From Rhodococcus coprophilus NBRC 100603 (GTDB lineage Bacteria; Actinomycetota; Actinomycetes; Mycobacteriales; Mycobacteriaceae), in contig NZ_BDAM01000001.1 in the NCBI RefSeq assembly GCF_001895045.1, positions 434,001 to 498,000 on the forward strand: a stretch of 64,000 nt of DNA, written 5' to 3'. A model generated the notes under the pieces. The model did no database searches. It was not told where the DNA came from and saw only the letters and a program-made list of their open reading frames with translations. A program made the translations under genes and the position numbers. Of the stretch, positions 45,143-54,020 are shown piece by piece; the first letter of the stretch is position 1; each line of letters opens with the position of its first letter.

Positions 45143-45186
45143 ACGAGGGGCCATCGGCCGGGATACCCGGCACGGTGGCCCTTCGT
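45143..45186 (+). terminator. Hairpin terminator after the CNNM pair
   Basis: The outer arms acgaggggcca (45143-45153) and tggcccttcgt (45176-45186) pair with one G-T. An inner gccggg-ata-cccggc stem sits at the tip. The structure lies 29 bp after the second CNNM stop. Confidence 0.75.
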
Positions 45187-45371
45187 CGTTCCTCGATACG
45201 GCACCTACCTGCTCGTTCTGCGCTCACCCGGACACGACACGCCGTACCGGCGAGTAGGGGTTCGGGTCTGTCATAGTTCTCGTACGGGTACGGCATGTGC
45301 GGAACGTCACTTTCCGATCACCGCACACACCGTGCCGCTCTGAGATACGGCACATGACAGGGGCTCGACAC

Positions 45372-45650
45372 ATGCAGACATCCCAGCGACGCCTGTTGTT
45401 CGTGGGACATCCCGATGCTTCGGAGATATCCCAATGGGCGGCCGTGCGCGAGATGGCAGTTCAACAGGGTTGGCAGACGACCCGGAAATACTCGCCCGGC
45501 AACATCACCTGCGCCGTGGTTTCGGAGAACGTGCTCGACGGCGTGTGCTCGCCCACCGAAGCAACGCTGATGCATCAACTGCATGCCGACGAGGTTCGCT
45601 GCGCGAGCGCCACCGACACCGCCAACAACCTGTTCGCCTCTGCAACGTAG
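45372..45650 (+). CDS. Hypothetical 92-aa protein, possibly BRCT-like
   Basis: The protein starts MQTSQRRLLFVGHPDASEIS, with AGGGG 8 bp upstream of ATG 45372; ATG 45354 is an alternative. The 92 residues read as a small alpha/beta fold: LLFVGHPD (strand), SQWAAVREMAVQQGW (helix), CAVVSENVLDGVCSPTEATLMHQL. This is faintly reminiscent of BRCT domains of actinobacterial DNA-binding or exonuclease-like proteins. No firm assignment is made. It is convergent with the SEC-C gene 12 bp away. Confidence 0.55.
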   Translation: MQTSQRRLLFVGHPDASEISQWAAVREMAVQQGWQTTRKYSPGNITCAVVSENVLDGVCSPTEATLMHQLHADEVRCASATDTANNLFASAT

Positions 45651-45662
45651 CCGCTCCTCCGG

Positions 45663-47540
45663 CTACCCGGAGGTGAGTTCGCGCACCAGATCCGCCGCAG
45701 CCGGATCGGAGGTGGCCAGCAGGCCGCGCACCGACTCGCGATGCGCGTCGGGCACGAGGTGGACACCGCCGTATGTGTGCTGTTCCGAACCCACCGGCAG
45801 CACCCGCATGACCACGGTGGCACCGTCGAGGACGGCCCCGATCGTCCGATCTCGGACGTCGAGAGTCTCGCCGGTGCGTTGGTTCGAAACCGTGAGTCCT
45901 TCGCCCGGCTGCGTCGCGTCGACCAGGAAACTGTCGAGGGACGCCCCTTTCCAACTCTGCGCCAGGTCGTGTTCGTCCGCTGGGAGCAGCGCCGACCAGT
46001 GGTCGACGAAGTCGGCGAACGCGCCCGCCTCGAACAGCGTGAGGTCGGCGACGAGGCGACTCGTTTCCGATTCGTTCGCATTCGCCCCAGCAGCCCGGTC
46101 GAGGTCCGCGCGCACGGTCGTCCACCGTGGTTCGTCCAGGACGAGACTCGCCTTGGCGTACAGCCACGCCGCGCGTTCGCTCAGCGATGCATCGGACCGT
46201 CCGAGGTGGCACACCTTGTACTTGCGGCCCGATCCGCACCAGCATCGCTCGTTGCGTCCCAGTTCCGGATGTTCGGCCGGCTCGAAACGCCGGAGGAACG
46301 GGTACATGCTGTGCGCCGAGCCTTCGGCGACACGTTCGAGCAGGCGAAGACCGGTTGCCGCATCACCTTTCACCGCGGCGATCGTCGCCAGGTCTTCGAG
46401 CGCGGGCTCGAACTCCGGCGCTCCGGCGAGAGCGAGACGGTATCGTCGCTCGGCCTCACCGATATCGCCGAGCGCCTGAGCCGCCCGCCCGCCGATCCAG
46501 AGGGCACTCGCGAGCGCGACCCGCGGTCCGCGCCGGGTGACCTGCTCTGCGGCCGCGGCCACGACCCGCGGGTCGAATCGCAGCCGCCCGAGCGCCTCGT
46601 CCACGCACAACCGCGCGACCCGCGAGTCCGAAAGGCCGGCAAAGTCGTCGGGTTCGGCAAAATGCGAGTCGACGGTGGAGTCGCTGTCATTGCCGACGGC
46701 GAACGAGCCCGCGAGAGCGAGGAACGCCATCGCACCCCGTGCGGAACGGGTGTCCAGGCCGAACGCCCGCGAGAAGGAATCGGTGGCCACCTCGACGAGA
46801 TATCCGCCGGTCGGTGCCGCGGTGACCGTACCGGACCGCACCAACCGGTAACCGTCGCGCACCAACCCCGCACCCTCGAGTTGCTCGGCGAGCGGCAGAC
46901 ACGCCTCACGCACCAGCTCGCTGTCGTCCGCGAGAGCGACGAACAGGTCGGTGTCCGGATACAGCGCGTCCTCCGGTGACGCGAGCAGGGCAGCGCGATC
47001 GGTCGTCCAGTCGCCCAAGGTCCCGCGGCCGACATTCGGATACGGATGCGGGTCGACGACGAATTCACCTCCTGTACAGGTCACTGCGATGAGGTCACCG
47101 ACGGTGTTCCCGGCGAAAAAGTTTTCGGGGAAGAGCAGAACCCCGAAAGCGGCCCAGGACACAGCCGACAGTCCTCGTTCCTCGAAAGATTCCTCGCCGG
47201 GCATCGCGACGAGGATCTCCGGATCGGCGCTCGGCAGGCAGACCGGCAGCATCACATCGAAGAGTTCGACGGCGTCTGCGGAGATCTCCTCGGCGGTGAG
47301 TCGATGCGTCCAGATTCGCCGTTCCAGCAAGGTCCGCGGGGTGGCGAACCGCCCGTCGGCGAGGTGCATGATCCGCTGATCGTCGAACACGTCGCCGAGT
47401 TCGAGGGCTGATGCGAGCGCAGCGGCATCCCCGAAGCCGCGTGCCGACAACGCGGCGGCGATCTCCTCCACACCGAGCGCTCCCCGCTCCTCGAGGACAG
47501 CGACGGCTGTGGCGACAAGATCGGGAGACGGTTCGTTCAC
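45663..47540 (-). CDS. SEC-C motif protein with TPR-like region
   Basis: This 625-residue cytoplasmic protein has an N-terminal winged-helix-like part (GALGVEEIAAALSARGFGD). A central TPR-like tract follows (ALWIGGRAAQALGDIGEAERRY), then the zinc-binding SEC-C motif GRNERCWCGSGRKYKVCH around residues 432-449, and an alpha/beta C-terminus. SEC-C motifs mediate metal-dependent interaction with SecB, ribosomes or nucleic acids. The overall function is unknown. It is divergent from the 112-aa gene at 47655. Confidence 0.8.
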   Translation of the reverse strand: MNEPSPDLVATAVAVLEERGALGVEEIAAALSARGFGDAAALASALELGDVFDDQRIMHLADGRFATPRTLLERRIWTHRLTAEEISADAVELFDVMLPVCLPSADPEILVAMPGEESFEERGLSAVSWAAFGVLLFPENFFAGNTVGDLIAVTCTGGEFVVDPHPYPNVGRGTLGDWTTDRAALLASPEDALYPDTDLFVALADDSELVREACLPLAEQLEGAGLVRDGYRLVRSGTVTAAPTGGYLVEVATDSFSRAFGLDTRSARGAMAFLALAGSFAVGNDSDSTVDSHFAEPDDFAGLSDSRVARLCVDEALGRLRFDPRVVAAAAEQVTRRGPRVALASALWIGGRAAQALGDIGEAERRYRLALAGAPEFEPALEDLATIAAVKGDAATGLRLLERVAEGSAHSMYPFLRRFEPAEHPELGRNERCWCGSGRKYKVCHLGRSDASLSERAAWLYAKASLVLDEPRWTTVRADLDRAAGANANESETSRLVADLTLFEAGAFADFVDHWSALLPADEHDLAQSWKGASLDSFLVDATQPGEGLTVSNQRTGETLDVRDRTIGAVLDGATVVMRVLPVGSEQHTYGGVHLVPDAHRESVRGLLATSDPAAADLVRELTSG

Positions 47541-47654
47541 GACACGAGCCTACGACGCCGGCCCCTACCGATCGGTCGTGGCCGTCTCGCTTCCGGCCCG
47601 CCGGAAGGCCGTAAGTGATAGCTTGCGAAAACCCCTCGAGAGAGACCGGATCTC

Positions 47655-47993
47655 ATGCCCGACGTCACGGAGACCTTGCGAGTGGAACTCGAAGAGGTCG
47701 GCGCCCGACATTGGTGGGCTGCGCTTCTCGCGACCCTGTCGTCACAATCGGGCAACGCCTACATGCGGTTCGTCGGAGTCGTCGACGGCGAGCTCCGTTA
47801 CTTCGGACGAACCTTCCCGGTGCCGCGGATGTGGGGACCGGAATCCCCGCAGGAGAAGTGGGCTCCGGGAATGAACGACAGCCTCACCGATCTGACCCGC
47901 CGGATCGACGAAGACGGATGGCGCCGGGTCGGCTGCGGAACCCGGGCTTGGGAACTTACCTTCGAGCGGCCTTCCCTCCGCCCGCAGGAGTAA
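47655..47993 (+). CDS. Hypothetical 112-aa protein
   Basis: This soluble 112-residue protein (MPDVTETLRVELEEVGARHWW) is a mixed alpha/beta fold with RFVGVVDGELRYFGRTFPVP and DEDGWRRVGCGTRAWELTFERP. The codon-position GC bias is like its neighbours and a purine-rich stretch (gagagagaccgg) precedes the ATG. The pattern resembles small uncharacterised actinobacterial proteins; no function is assigned. It is convergent with the pirin gene. Confidence 0.65.
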   Translation: MPDVTETLRVELEEVGARHWWAALLATLSSQSGNAYMRFVGVVDGELRYFGRTFPVPRMWGPESPQEKWAPGMNDSLTDLTRRIDEDGWRRVGCGTRAWELTFERPSLRPQE

Positions 47994-48020
47994 TGAAAGC
48001 AGGCAACAGGGAGCGCTGCG

Positions 48021-48815
48021 CTATCTCCCGGCCTGCCCCAGGGTGGCGTGCATTTCCCACACGATGACCTCGGCGCCGGTGGCTGTCGTGAGCATCTGCC
48101 CCCCGCCGCCGCTGATCCGTACGGCGTCACCTTCCGCCAGAGGACCGGCGCCCTCGAGTGCCGCCTCGCCGCGCGCGACGAAGACGTGCAGATAGGGGGC
48201 GTCGGGGAGGGAAACCGGCTGTCCGGGCTGCACTCGTGCGACGTGCATGGCGGCATATTTGTTGCGGATGCGGATCGCGGAGTGGTCGGCGTAGGCCTTC
48301 ATTCCGGATGCGACCGGCACCAGTCCACCCGCGAGCAGTTCGTGGTCGATCTCGAGTTGCTCGTATCCGGGGGTGATGCCGGATTCGTCTGGCAGAACCC
48401 ACATCTGGATGAAATGGACGGGGTTGTCGTGGCGATCGGCGTGGATGCCGGCTGCACCGTCGAAGCGCCACGAGTCGTTCTTCTCGGAATGGAGGATTCC
48501 TGTGCCGGCACTCATGCGCTGGGCCAGACCGGGATAGAGAACGCCGGAGTTTCCCGTCGAATCCTGATGGACGAGGGAGCCCTCGAGCACCCATGTCACG
48601 ATTTCCATGTCCTGGTGCGGATGGGTATCGAAACCCGTTCCCGGCGCGACGATGTCGTCGTTGTTGACCATGAGCACCCCGTGGTGGGTGTTGGCCGGGT
48701 CGTAGTGGTGGCCGAACGAGAACGAGTGCTTGGAATCGAGCCATCCGATCCTCGTCTTGTCGCGGGCGTCCGCGCGCCGGACGTCGAGAACGGTGTCGTG
48801 CGGTGTGGTACTCAT
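48021..48815 (-). CDS. Pirin family protein (quercetinase-like bicupin), YhhW type
   Basis: This 264-residue bicupin keeps the metal site of pirins/quercetinases in the N-terminal cupin: FDTHPHQDMEI (two His) and HSEKND (His, Glu). GYEQLEIDHELL and LHVFVARGEAAL follow. E. coli YhhW of this size oxidises quercetin in vitro; the physiological substrate is unknown. AGGAAGAG lies about 8 bp before ATG 48815, which overlaps the stop of the second pirin gene by 4 bp. It is the last gene of a short operon facing a MarR regulator. Confidence 0.9.
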   Translation of the reverse strand: MSTTPHDTVLDVRRADARDKTRIGWLDSKHSFSFGHHYDPANTHHGVLMVNNDDIVAPGTGFDTHPHQDMEIVTWVLEGSLVHQDSTGNSGVLYPGLAQRMSAGTGILHSEKNDSWRFDGAAGIHADRHDNPVHFIQMWVLPDESGITPGYEQLEIDHELLAGGLVPVASGMKAYADHSAIRIRNKYAAMHVARVQPGQPVSLPDAPYLHVFVARGEAALEGAGPLAEGDAVRISGGGGQMLTTATGAEVIVWEMHATLGQAGR

Positions 48816-49849
48816 CGTGTCTCTTCCTGGGTGGAGCGCTGGGGGTTCTCGGTGGGGGGATTGCGACGAGGGCGAATGCGGGCGTGCGGTAGCTGCGGAG
48901 CGGGCAGGCGCGAGACGGCGCCCACGTAACCCTCCACCCGCCCGAAGCGTTCGGATTCGCGCTCCCATTCGTCGCGGAAGGCGGCGATCTCGTCGTGGTC
49001 GCGGCCGACGAAGTTCCACCACATGACGATCTCCTCACCGAACGGCTTGCCGCCGAGAAGGATCAGCCGGGCGGGTGCGTCGCCGGCGCCGGCGCCGGTG
49101 ATCGTCAGTGAGGAGACACCGGTGCCGACATAGCCGAGTTCACCACGAGACAAGGGTGTATCCGACAGCGCCACCGATCCGGTGTCGACGAGCAGCCCGT
49201 GTTCGTAGCCGGGATCGACGTCGAGGGCGACGGTCGCTCCGGGTTCGACGACGATCTCGGCCCCGAGCAGCGGGCTGAAGGTGGTGACCGGCGACGTCGA
49301 TCCCGCGAGGTTACCGAGAAACACGCGTGCCCTCGCGCCACCACCGAGTTCGGTGGTGGGCGGCACATAGTGCTGGAAGTCGCGCGGCGTGTTCCGGGCG
49401 GCGTCGGGCAGGGCCACCCACAGTTGCACACCGTGCAGGGTCGAGGTACCGGGTGTCGAGACTTCCGAATGACAGATGCCGTGCCCGCCGGTCATGAGGT
49501 TGACCTCCCCCGGCCGGACGATCGCGTGGACTCCGAGGCTGTCGCGGTGTTCTATCTCGCCGGTGAACAGCCACGAGACGGTCTGCAACCCGGTGTGGGG
49601 GTGCGGTGCGACGTCCATTCCTCCGGTCGACACGACATCGTCCGGACCGTAGTGGTCCACGAAGCACCATGCTCCGATAAGCGAGCGCTGCCGCTGCGGC
49701 AACGTGCGGCGGACGGACATGGCGCGGGGACCGCCGAGCGGGACCTCACGTGAGGTGATGATCTCGACGTAGGGGTGCCGCACGTCGCCGACAGGGAGAT
49801 CGTCGGCACGACAACGGATTTCGTCGGGATCTGTGTCGATGTTGCTCAT
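48812..49849 (-). CDS. Pirin family protein, longer type
   Basis: This 345-residue bicupin has metal ligands in DVAPHPHTGLQT (His, His) and ICHSEVS (His, Glu). The C-terminal pirin domain contains GYEHGLLVDTGSVAL and LLGGKPFGEEIVMWWNFVGR, the latter typical of the longer pirin class. The last about 25 residues are Arg/Pro-rich. It overlaps the YhhW-type pirin gene by 4 bp and follows the VOC gene by 54 bp, so the three are likely co-transcribed. Confidence 0.9.
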   Translation of the reverse strand: MSNIDTDPDEIRCRADDLPVGDVRHPYVEIITSREVPLGGPRAMSVRRTLPQRQRSLIGAWCFVDHYGPDDVVSTGGMDVAPHPHTGLQTVSWLFTGEIEHRDSLGVHAIVRPGEVNLMTGGHGICHSEVSTPGTSTLHGVQLWVALPDAARNTPRDFQHYVPPTTELGGGARARVFLGNLAGSTSPVTTFSPLLGAEIVVEPGATVALDVDPGYEHGLLVDTGSVALSDTPLSRGELGYVGTGVSSLTITGAGAGDAPARLILLGGKPFGEEIVMWWNFVGRDHDEIAAFRDEWERESERFGRVEGYVGAVSRLPAPQLPHARIRPRRNPPTENPQRSTQEETR

Positions 49850-49903
49850 GGGCTTCGGTGACTCCGATCGGGGACGGACGAGAATGTGCGGTGGGGGCGC
49901 TTG

Positions 49904-50413
49904 TCAGAGCACTGTGGACCCGTACATTTCGCCGAGCGGATCGGCGATCAGTTCGAGTCGCGCCCCGTCCGGATCCCGGAAATACAGGGACACCTCGGAG
50001 TGCTCGACGAGTTCGATCCCGGCTTCGATCAGTCTGTCGCGCAGACGGTTCCAGCGTTCGGGTTCCACACTGATCGCGACATGATGCAGCCCTCCCAGAA
50101 CTTCCTGGTACGGACCGAGGTCGAGGCCGGGAAAATCGAAGAACGCCAGCAGGTTCCGGTTCCCGATATCGAAGAAGAAGTGTGAGGACCCCGGATAGTC
50201 CCGATTCTCGATCAGTTCGGTGAGTGGAAACTCGAGCAGTCCTTGGTAGAACTGCACCGTGCGCTCGACGTCGCTGCTCACGAGGGCGGTGTGGTGCAGG
50301 CCCCGCGCCGACGACGGGGGTCTGGTATCCGTCGGTGCGAGGTAGCGGGTCCGGATCCGGGCGCGCCGGCGTTCGAACTCCTCCGCCGCATCGATGTTGT
50401 CGTTGCCGGTCAT
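49904..50413 (-). CDS. VOC/glyoxalase-family dioxygenase-like protein
   Basis: This 169-residue protein has a 40-residue charged N-terminal helix and then a VOC fold: LHHTALVSSDVERTVQFYQGLL, GSSHFFFDIGN, LHHVAISVEPERW, LYFRDPDGARLELI. The metal ligands would be the two LHH histidines and the late Glu, as in ring-cleavage dioxygenases and glyoxalases. GGAGGAGG precedes ATG 50413. It is divergent from marR. With two pirins it suggests a MarR-controlled aromatic/flavonoid response (inference). Confidence 0.85.
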   Translation of the reverse strand: MTGNDNIDAAEEFERRRARIRTRYLAPTDTRPPSSARGLHHTALVSSDVERTVQFYQGLLEFPLTELIENRDYPGSSHFFFDIGNRNLLAFFDFPGLDLGPYQEVLGGLHHVAISVEPERWNRLRDRLIEAGIELVEHSEVSLYFRDPDGARLELIADPLGEMYGSTVL

Positions 50414-50489
50414 CCCGACCTCCTCCGTCCACCGGCGATGCTGCGCCGGGGCACTTCGTCGATTCCGCAACCAGAGTGACACAAATTTC

Positions 50490-50518
50490 GTTGCACAGTC
50501 AACTACTTGCGTTAGACT
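50490..50518 (+). promoter_or_regulatory. Candidate marR promoter and operator
   Basis: ttgcac (50491-50496) and tagact (50513-50518) form a -35/-10 pair with a 16-bp spacer. The -10 ends 7 bp before the marR ATG at 50526, so the transcript may be leaderless. The palindrome gttg-cacagt-caac (50490-50503) overlaps the -35 and is a plausible MarR operator. Confidence 0.45.
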
Positions 50519-50525
50519 GCAGGTC

Positions 50526-50993
50526 ATGACGAAGAAATGGCTGAGCGACGAGGAACAAGTGCTGTGGCGGTCCTATCTGGACGTGACGCGCATGTTGTTC
50601 CGTGAGCTGGACAGGCAACTGCTCCGCGATGCAGGCATCTCCTTCGCCGACTACGAGATCCTGGTCCTTCTTTCCGAAGCACCCGATACCCGAATGAGGA
50701 TGAGCGACCTCGCCGACGCGAGCACGACGACCCGCAGTGGCATCACGCGCGCGATCTCGCGGATGGAAAACGCCGGGTGGGTGCGCCGCACCGGGTGCAA
50801 GTCCGACAAACGCGGCGCCTGGGCGGAGTTGTCCGCGAAGGGCTCGTCCGTCCTCGCCGACGCGAGCCCCGGCCACGTGGCGGCGGTGCGGGAGGGCATG
50901 TTCGACGCACTCACTCCCGAAGAGGTCACGGCGATGGGCAACGCGTTCACCGAAATGCGCACTCGCCTGCTCGAACGTCGCCGCCCCTCCTGA
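50526..50993 (+). CDS. MarR family transcriptional regulator
   Basis: This 155-residue winged-helix protein has a dimerisation helix at the N-terminus and the DNA-binding part MRMSDLADASTTTRSGITRAISRMENAGWVRR. The wing is SDKRGAWAELSAKG. It probably represses itself and the divergent VOC-pirin-pirin operon, relieved by an aromatic ligand. ATG 50526 sits 7 bp after a likely -10 element with only agg before it, consistent with leaderless translation. Confidence 0.92.
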   Translation: MTKKWLSDEEQVLWRSYLDVTRMLFRELDRQLLRDAGISFADYEILVLLSEAPDTRMRMSDLADASTTTRSGITRAISRMENAGWVRRTGCKSDKRGAWAELSAKGSSVLADASPGHVAAVREGMFDALTPEEVTAMGNAFTEMRTRLLERRRPS

Positions 50994-51059
50994 CAGCCCG
51001 TCCGTGAGTGCGGCTACGTTGAGTACGCCACAGACCCGAAAACATCAAGGCGGTAACCG

Positions 51060-51500
51060 ATGCGCCACGATCCGCGACGCACCTCGCTCGACCTCTACCC
51101 CATACAGCGCACGCTCACGACACTGTTCAGTGACACCGACGCACTCGGGCACATCAACAACATTTCGATCGCGCGCTATTTCGAACAAGCCCGCGTGATG
51201 ATCATGGAGGCCATCGCACCGTCACGCGGCGTGCCCCTGTTCGAACGCGCAGTCCTCGCGCGCATCGAGATCGACTACCTCGCCGAGGTCTTCTATCCCC
51301 ACGAGGTCGTCGTTGCGACGGGAGTGCTGCGCGTCGGCACGTCGTCCCTGATCGTGGGCTCGGCGCTCTTCCAGCACGACCGCTGCGTCGCGCTCGCCGA
51401 TTCGGTGGACGTGAGCACCGCGATCGCGGGTGGCAGCCGTCCGATCACCGACGACGCGCGAACCGTCCTGGAGAAGTTCCAGCTCGACCTTCCCGCATAG
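51060..51500 (+). CDS. Hotdog-fold acyl-CoA thioesterase (4HBT/YbgC type)
   Basis: This 146-residue hotdog protein has FSDTDALGHINNISIARYFEQAR, with the catalytic Asp of the 4-hydroxybenzoyl-CoA thioesterase family and the long central helix. DYLAEVFYPHEVVVATGVLRVG forms the sheet. It hydrolyses an acyl- or aroyl-CoA; the substrate is not known. It follows marR by 66 bp in the same direction and may be co-transcribed, again consistent with aromatic metabolism. Confidence 0.88.
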   Translation: MRHDPRRTSLDLYPIQRTLTTLFSDTDALGHINNISIARYFEQARVMIMEAIAPSRGVPLFERAVLARIEIDYLAEVFYPHEVVVATGVLRVGTSSLIVGSALFQHDRCVALADSVDVSTAIAGGSRPITDDARTVLEKFQLDLPA

Positions 51501-51504
51501 GGGC

Positions 51505-52233
51505 TCAGAGTTCACCGAGCACGGTGTCCGGGTCGAGCAGCGCCACGACCGGGCCGTCCAGCGCCTGCCAGAGCGCCTCGGTTTCGGAATCGTCGCCGAT
51601 CGCTCCTTCGCTCGCGAGGAGATTCTTCTCCAGGAAGCATCGCACCGGCGCCGAATCCACCGTGGATCCGAGCCGGAACCGGTCGTGGACGGCGAACGTC
51701 ATGAGCAGCAGATCCGGGACTCGCGACTCATCGGGTCGCAGGCGCGGCTGGAAATAAGGCACATCGATCACGCGTGCGCCCTCGGTCGCATAGAACGCCA
51801 GCCGCCGCCCCGGATCGCCGAAACCCCGATCGCGATGGCGACGGGGATCCTCCACCTCGCCGAGAACGAGGAGCGGATCGAAGCGACGCGTCCACTCCTC
51901 CATGACCGTGCGCAGGATCCGGCGGCCGATGCCGCCGCCCCGCCGTCCCGGGTGGGTCGCGAGGTACACCGTCAGGATCACCTTGCACTCCGGGAACCAT
52001 TGACCGACAACACCACCCACGACCTCGTTGCGTTCGGTCAGGGCGACGGAGGCGAACATGCGTGGTTCGGGATCGGCGAGCGCGCGGGACAGCTCGTCGG
52101 GCATGAGGAGTTCTTCGTCCGGGAACGACGGGGTCAGTACGTCGTCGTAGAACTCGTCGAGCGCCGATTCGGGAAGCTCACCGACATCGACGATACGGAG
52201 AGGAATTCCTCCCGCCACATTCGTTTCGGTCAT
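51505..52233 (-). CDS. GNAT family N-acetyltransferase
   Basis: This 242-residue protein has the acetyl-CoA-binding motif ATHPGRRGGGIGRRILRTVM (R-x-x-G-x-G/A) near residue 95, preceded by VILTVYLA. FYATEGARVIDVPYF follows as motif B. GGAGAG lies about 8 bp before ATG 52233; ATG 52245 is in frame. It is convergent with the thioesterase gene, 4 bp apart. The substrate is unknown. The C-terminal about 60 residues are a family-specific extension. Confidence 0.82.
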   Translation of the reverse strand: MTETNVAGGIPLRIVDVGELPESALDEFYDDVLTPSFPDEELLMPDELSRALADPEPRMFASVALTERNEVVGGVVGQWFPECKVILTVYLATHPGRRGGGIGRRILRTVMEEWTRRFDPLLVLGEVEDPRRHRDRGFGDPGRRLAFYATEGARVIDVPYFQPRLRPDESRVPDLLLMTFAVHDRFRLGSTVDSAPVRCFLEKNLLASEGAIGDDSETEALWQALDGPVVALLDPDTVLGEL

Positions 52234-52280
52234 CGCACTCTCCATCTCGGGCGGATCGCGGCTCGATACGCTCCCTGAGG

Positions 52281-52655
52281 TTACAGATACGGACGGGTGA
52301 TCAGCTCGATGGCGTGGCCCGGAGGATCGAAGAAGTACACCCCTCGTCCGCCGTGTCCGGAATTGCATTCGCCCTTGCGACGCATCTGCGGATCGGCCCA
52401 ATGATCGATATCGGCCTCGATCAATCTCGCGTATGCGCGTCGGAACAGTTCGTCGTCGACAAGAAAGGCGTAGTGCTGCATCTGGATATCGACCGGGGGT
52501 TCGGCGAACTGGAGGAGGACCCCGTCGTCGAGGACGATATTGGTGAACACACCCCAGGAGGGCGCTTCACCGAGTTCGAGCAGATCGCGAAAGAACGCGG
52601 CCGAACGGGCACGGTCCTTCGACGCGATAATGGTGTGGTTGAACGATACGGACAT
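52281..52655 (-). CDS. VOC/glyoxalase-family protein, short form
   Basis: This 124-residue single VOC module has FNHTIIASKDRARSAAFFRDLL, MQHYAFLVDDELFRRAYARL and GGRGVYFFDPPGHAIELI. His7, a mid-protein His and the late Glu are in metal-ligand positions. Such short forms include glyoxalase-like and fosfomycin/bleomycin resistance-like proteins; nothing here selects one. AAGAGAGA precedes ATG 52655. It lies 47 bp upstream of, and in line with, the GNAT gene. Confidence 0.82.
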   Translation of the reverse strand: MSVSFNHTIIASKDRARSAAFFRDLLELGEAPSWGVFTNIVLDDGVLLQFAEPPVDIQMQHYAFLVDDELFRRAYARLIEADIDHWADPQMRRKGECNSGHGGRGVYFFDPPGHAIELITRPYL

Positions 52656-52875
52656 GTGGATCTCTCTTTCGATTCGTGGAGTGGAGCACTTGCGCTTTGC
52701 TTCACGAAACGAGGCGGAGCCCGAACATCTCTGCGGCGGCACCGGTCGGGTGCCGCGGAGGAAGTCAGAACTCCACCGGATCACCAATCCGTGTGTGGCA
52801 TGACGCCGGCCCGGTGTTCACGCGCAAGAGGCTACACCGCAGTTTTCTCGGACGACAGCTTCCGGAAGAAATCCG

Positions 52876-53907
52876 TCAGAACAATGTGGGAGCGCCGAGG
52901 GCGTCGATCGGTTCGCGACGACGCTCATCCGGGGCACTCGGAATTTCCCGGTGTTCCGACTTCTCGCCCCCGAGACCGTAGCGCTGGATCAAGGGCGCTA
53001 CCCGGGCATCGAGCCATCGGGAGTATTCCGGCGTGACGTATGCGCCGCGTCCGTACAGAGCGCGATACCGCCGTACCAACGCCGGGTGTTGCTCCGACAA
53101 CCACGACAGGAACCACCCCCGGGTGGAACCACGCAGATGCATCGGTATCACGGTCACGGACGACGCCCCGGCCGCCGCCACGGACCCCAGCAGTTCGTCG
53201 AGGTGCCGGCTCGAATCGGTGAGGAACGGGATGACCGGCGCGATCATCACGTGACACGACAGCCCAATGCCGGTGATCGCGCGCACCAGCTCCAGACGCG
53301 CCTTGGGAGAAGGGGTTCCGGGCTCGATCTGCTGTTGCAGGTCGTGATCGACGATCGGAAGGGACACTGCGGTGCGCACCTCGACCTGCTGGGCCGCCAG
53401 CGACAACAGCGGCAGATCGCGCCGTAACAACGTGCCTTTGGTGAGAATCGAGAACGGCGTGCCCGACTCGGCGAGTGCCCGGATCACGCCCGGCATGAGC
53501 CGATAGCGGCCCTCCGCACGCTGATACGGATCGGTATTGGTGCCCAGCGCGACGTGCTCCCGGGTCCACGATCGGCGCGCGAGTTCGCGGCGCAGCACCG
53601 CGGCCACATTCGTCTTGACCACCAACTGGCTGTCGAAGTCGTGCCCGGCGTCGAGATCGAGATATTCGTGCGTCGGACGGGCGAAACAGTAACGGCACGC
53701 GTGACTGCAACCCCTGAACGTGTTCACGGTGTACCGGAAGGGCAACCGGGATGCGTCCGGAGTCTTGTTCAGTGCGCTCTTGCACAACACCTCGTGGAAG
53801 GTGATGCCCTCGAACTCCGGCGTCTGCACGCTCCGCACGAGCCCCGCCCGGTCCAGACCGGGAAGAGCGCCGTCGTCCGCGTCCACCGCCTGAGCTGCCC
53901 ACCGCAT
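52876..53907 (-). CDS. Rv2578c-type radical SAM protein
   Basis: This 343-residue protein has the SAM-cluster motif CSHACRYC near residue 68 within VNTFRGCSHACRYCFARPTHEYLDL, then LGTNTDPYQRAEG and FSILTKGTLLRRDL, patterns of the spore photoproduct lyase-like SplB/COG1533 branch. Mycobacteria keep an orthologue in the same position relative to hisS, function unknown. ATG 53907 is preferred over the longer basic frame. It is divergent from the flavoenzyme gene with a 113-bp gap. Confidence 0.88.
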   Translation of the reverse strand: MRWAAQAVDADDGALPGLDRAGLVRSVQTPEFEGITFHEVLCKSALNKTPDASRLPFRYTVNTFRGCSHACRYCFARPTHEYLDLDAGHDFDSQLVVKTNVAAVLRRELARRSWTREHVALGTNTDPYQRAEGRYRLMPGVIRALAESGTPFSILTKGTLLRRDLPLLSLAAQQVEVRTAVSLPIVDHDLQQQIEPGTPSPKARLELVRAITGIGLSCHVMIAPVIPFLTDSSRHLDELLGSVAAAGASSVTVIPMHLRGSTRGWFLSWLSEQHPALVRRYRALYGRGAYVTPEYSRWLDARVAPLIQRYGLGGEKSEHREIPSAPDERRREPIDALGAPTLF

Positions 53908-54020
53908 GAACACAGTCGAACATGTGTGCGATCGCGTGTCAATGCGGAACGGGATGAGGTTCCCTGATGCCGGGTGGTAGGGAAGGATCTGTGCACCACT
54001 GTGCCGAGGGAAGGAAACCC

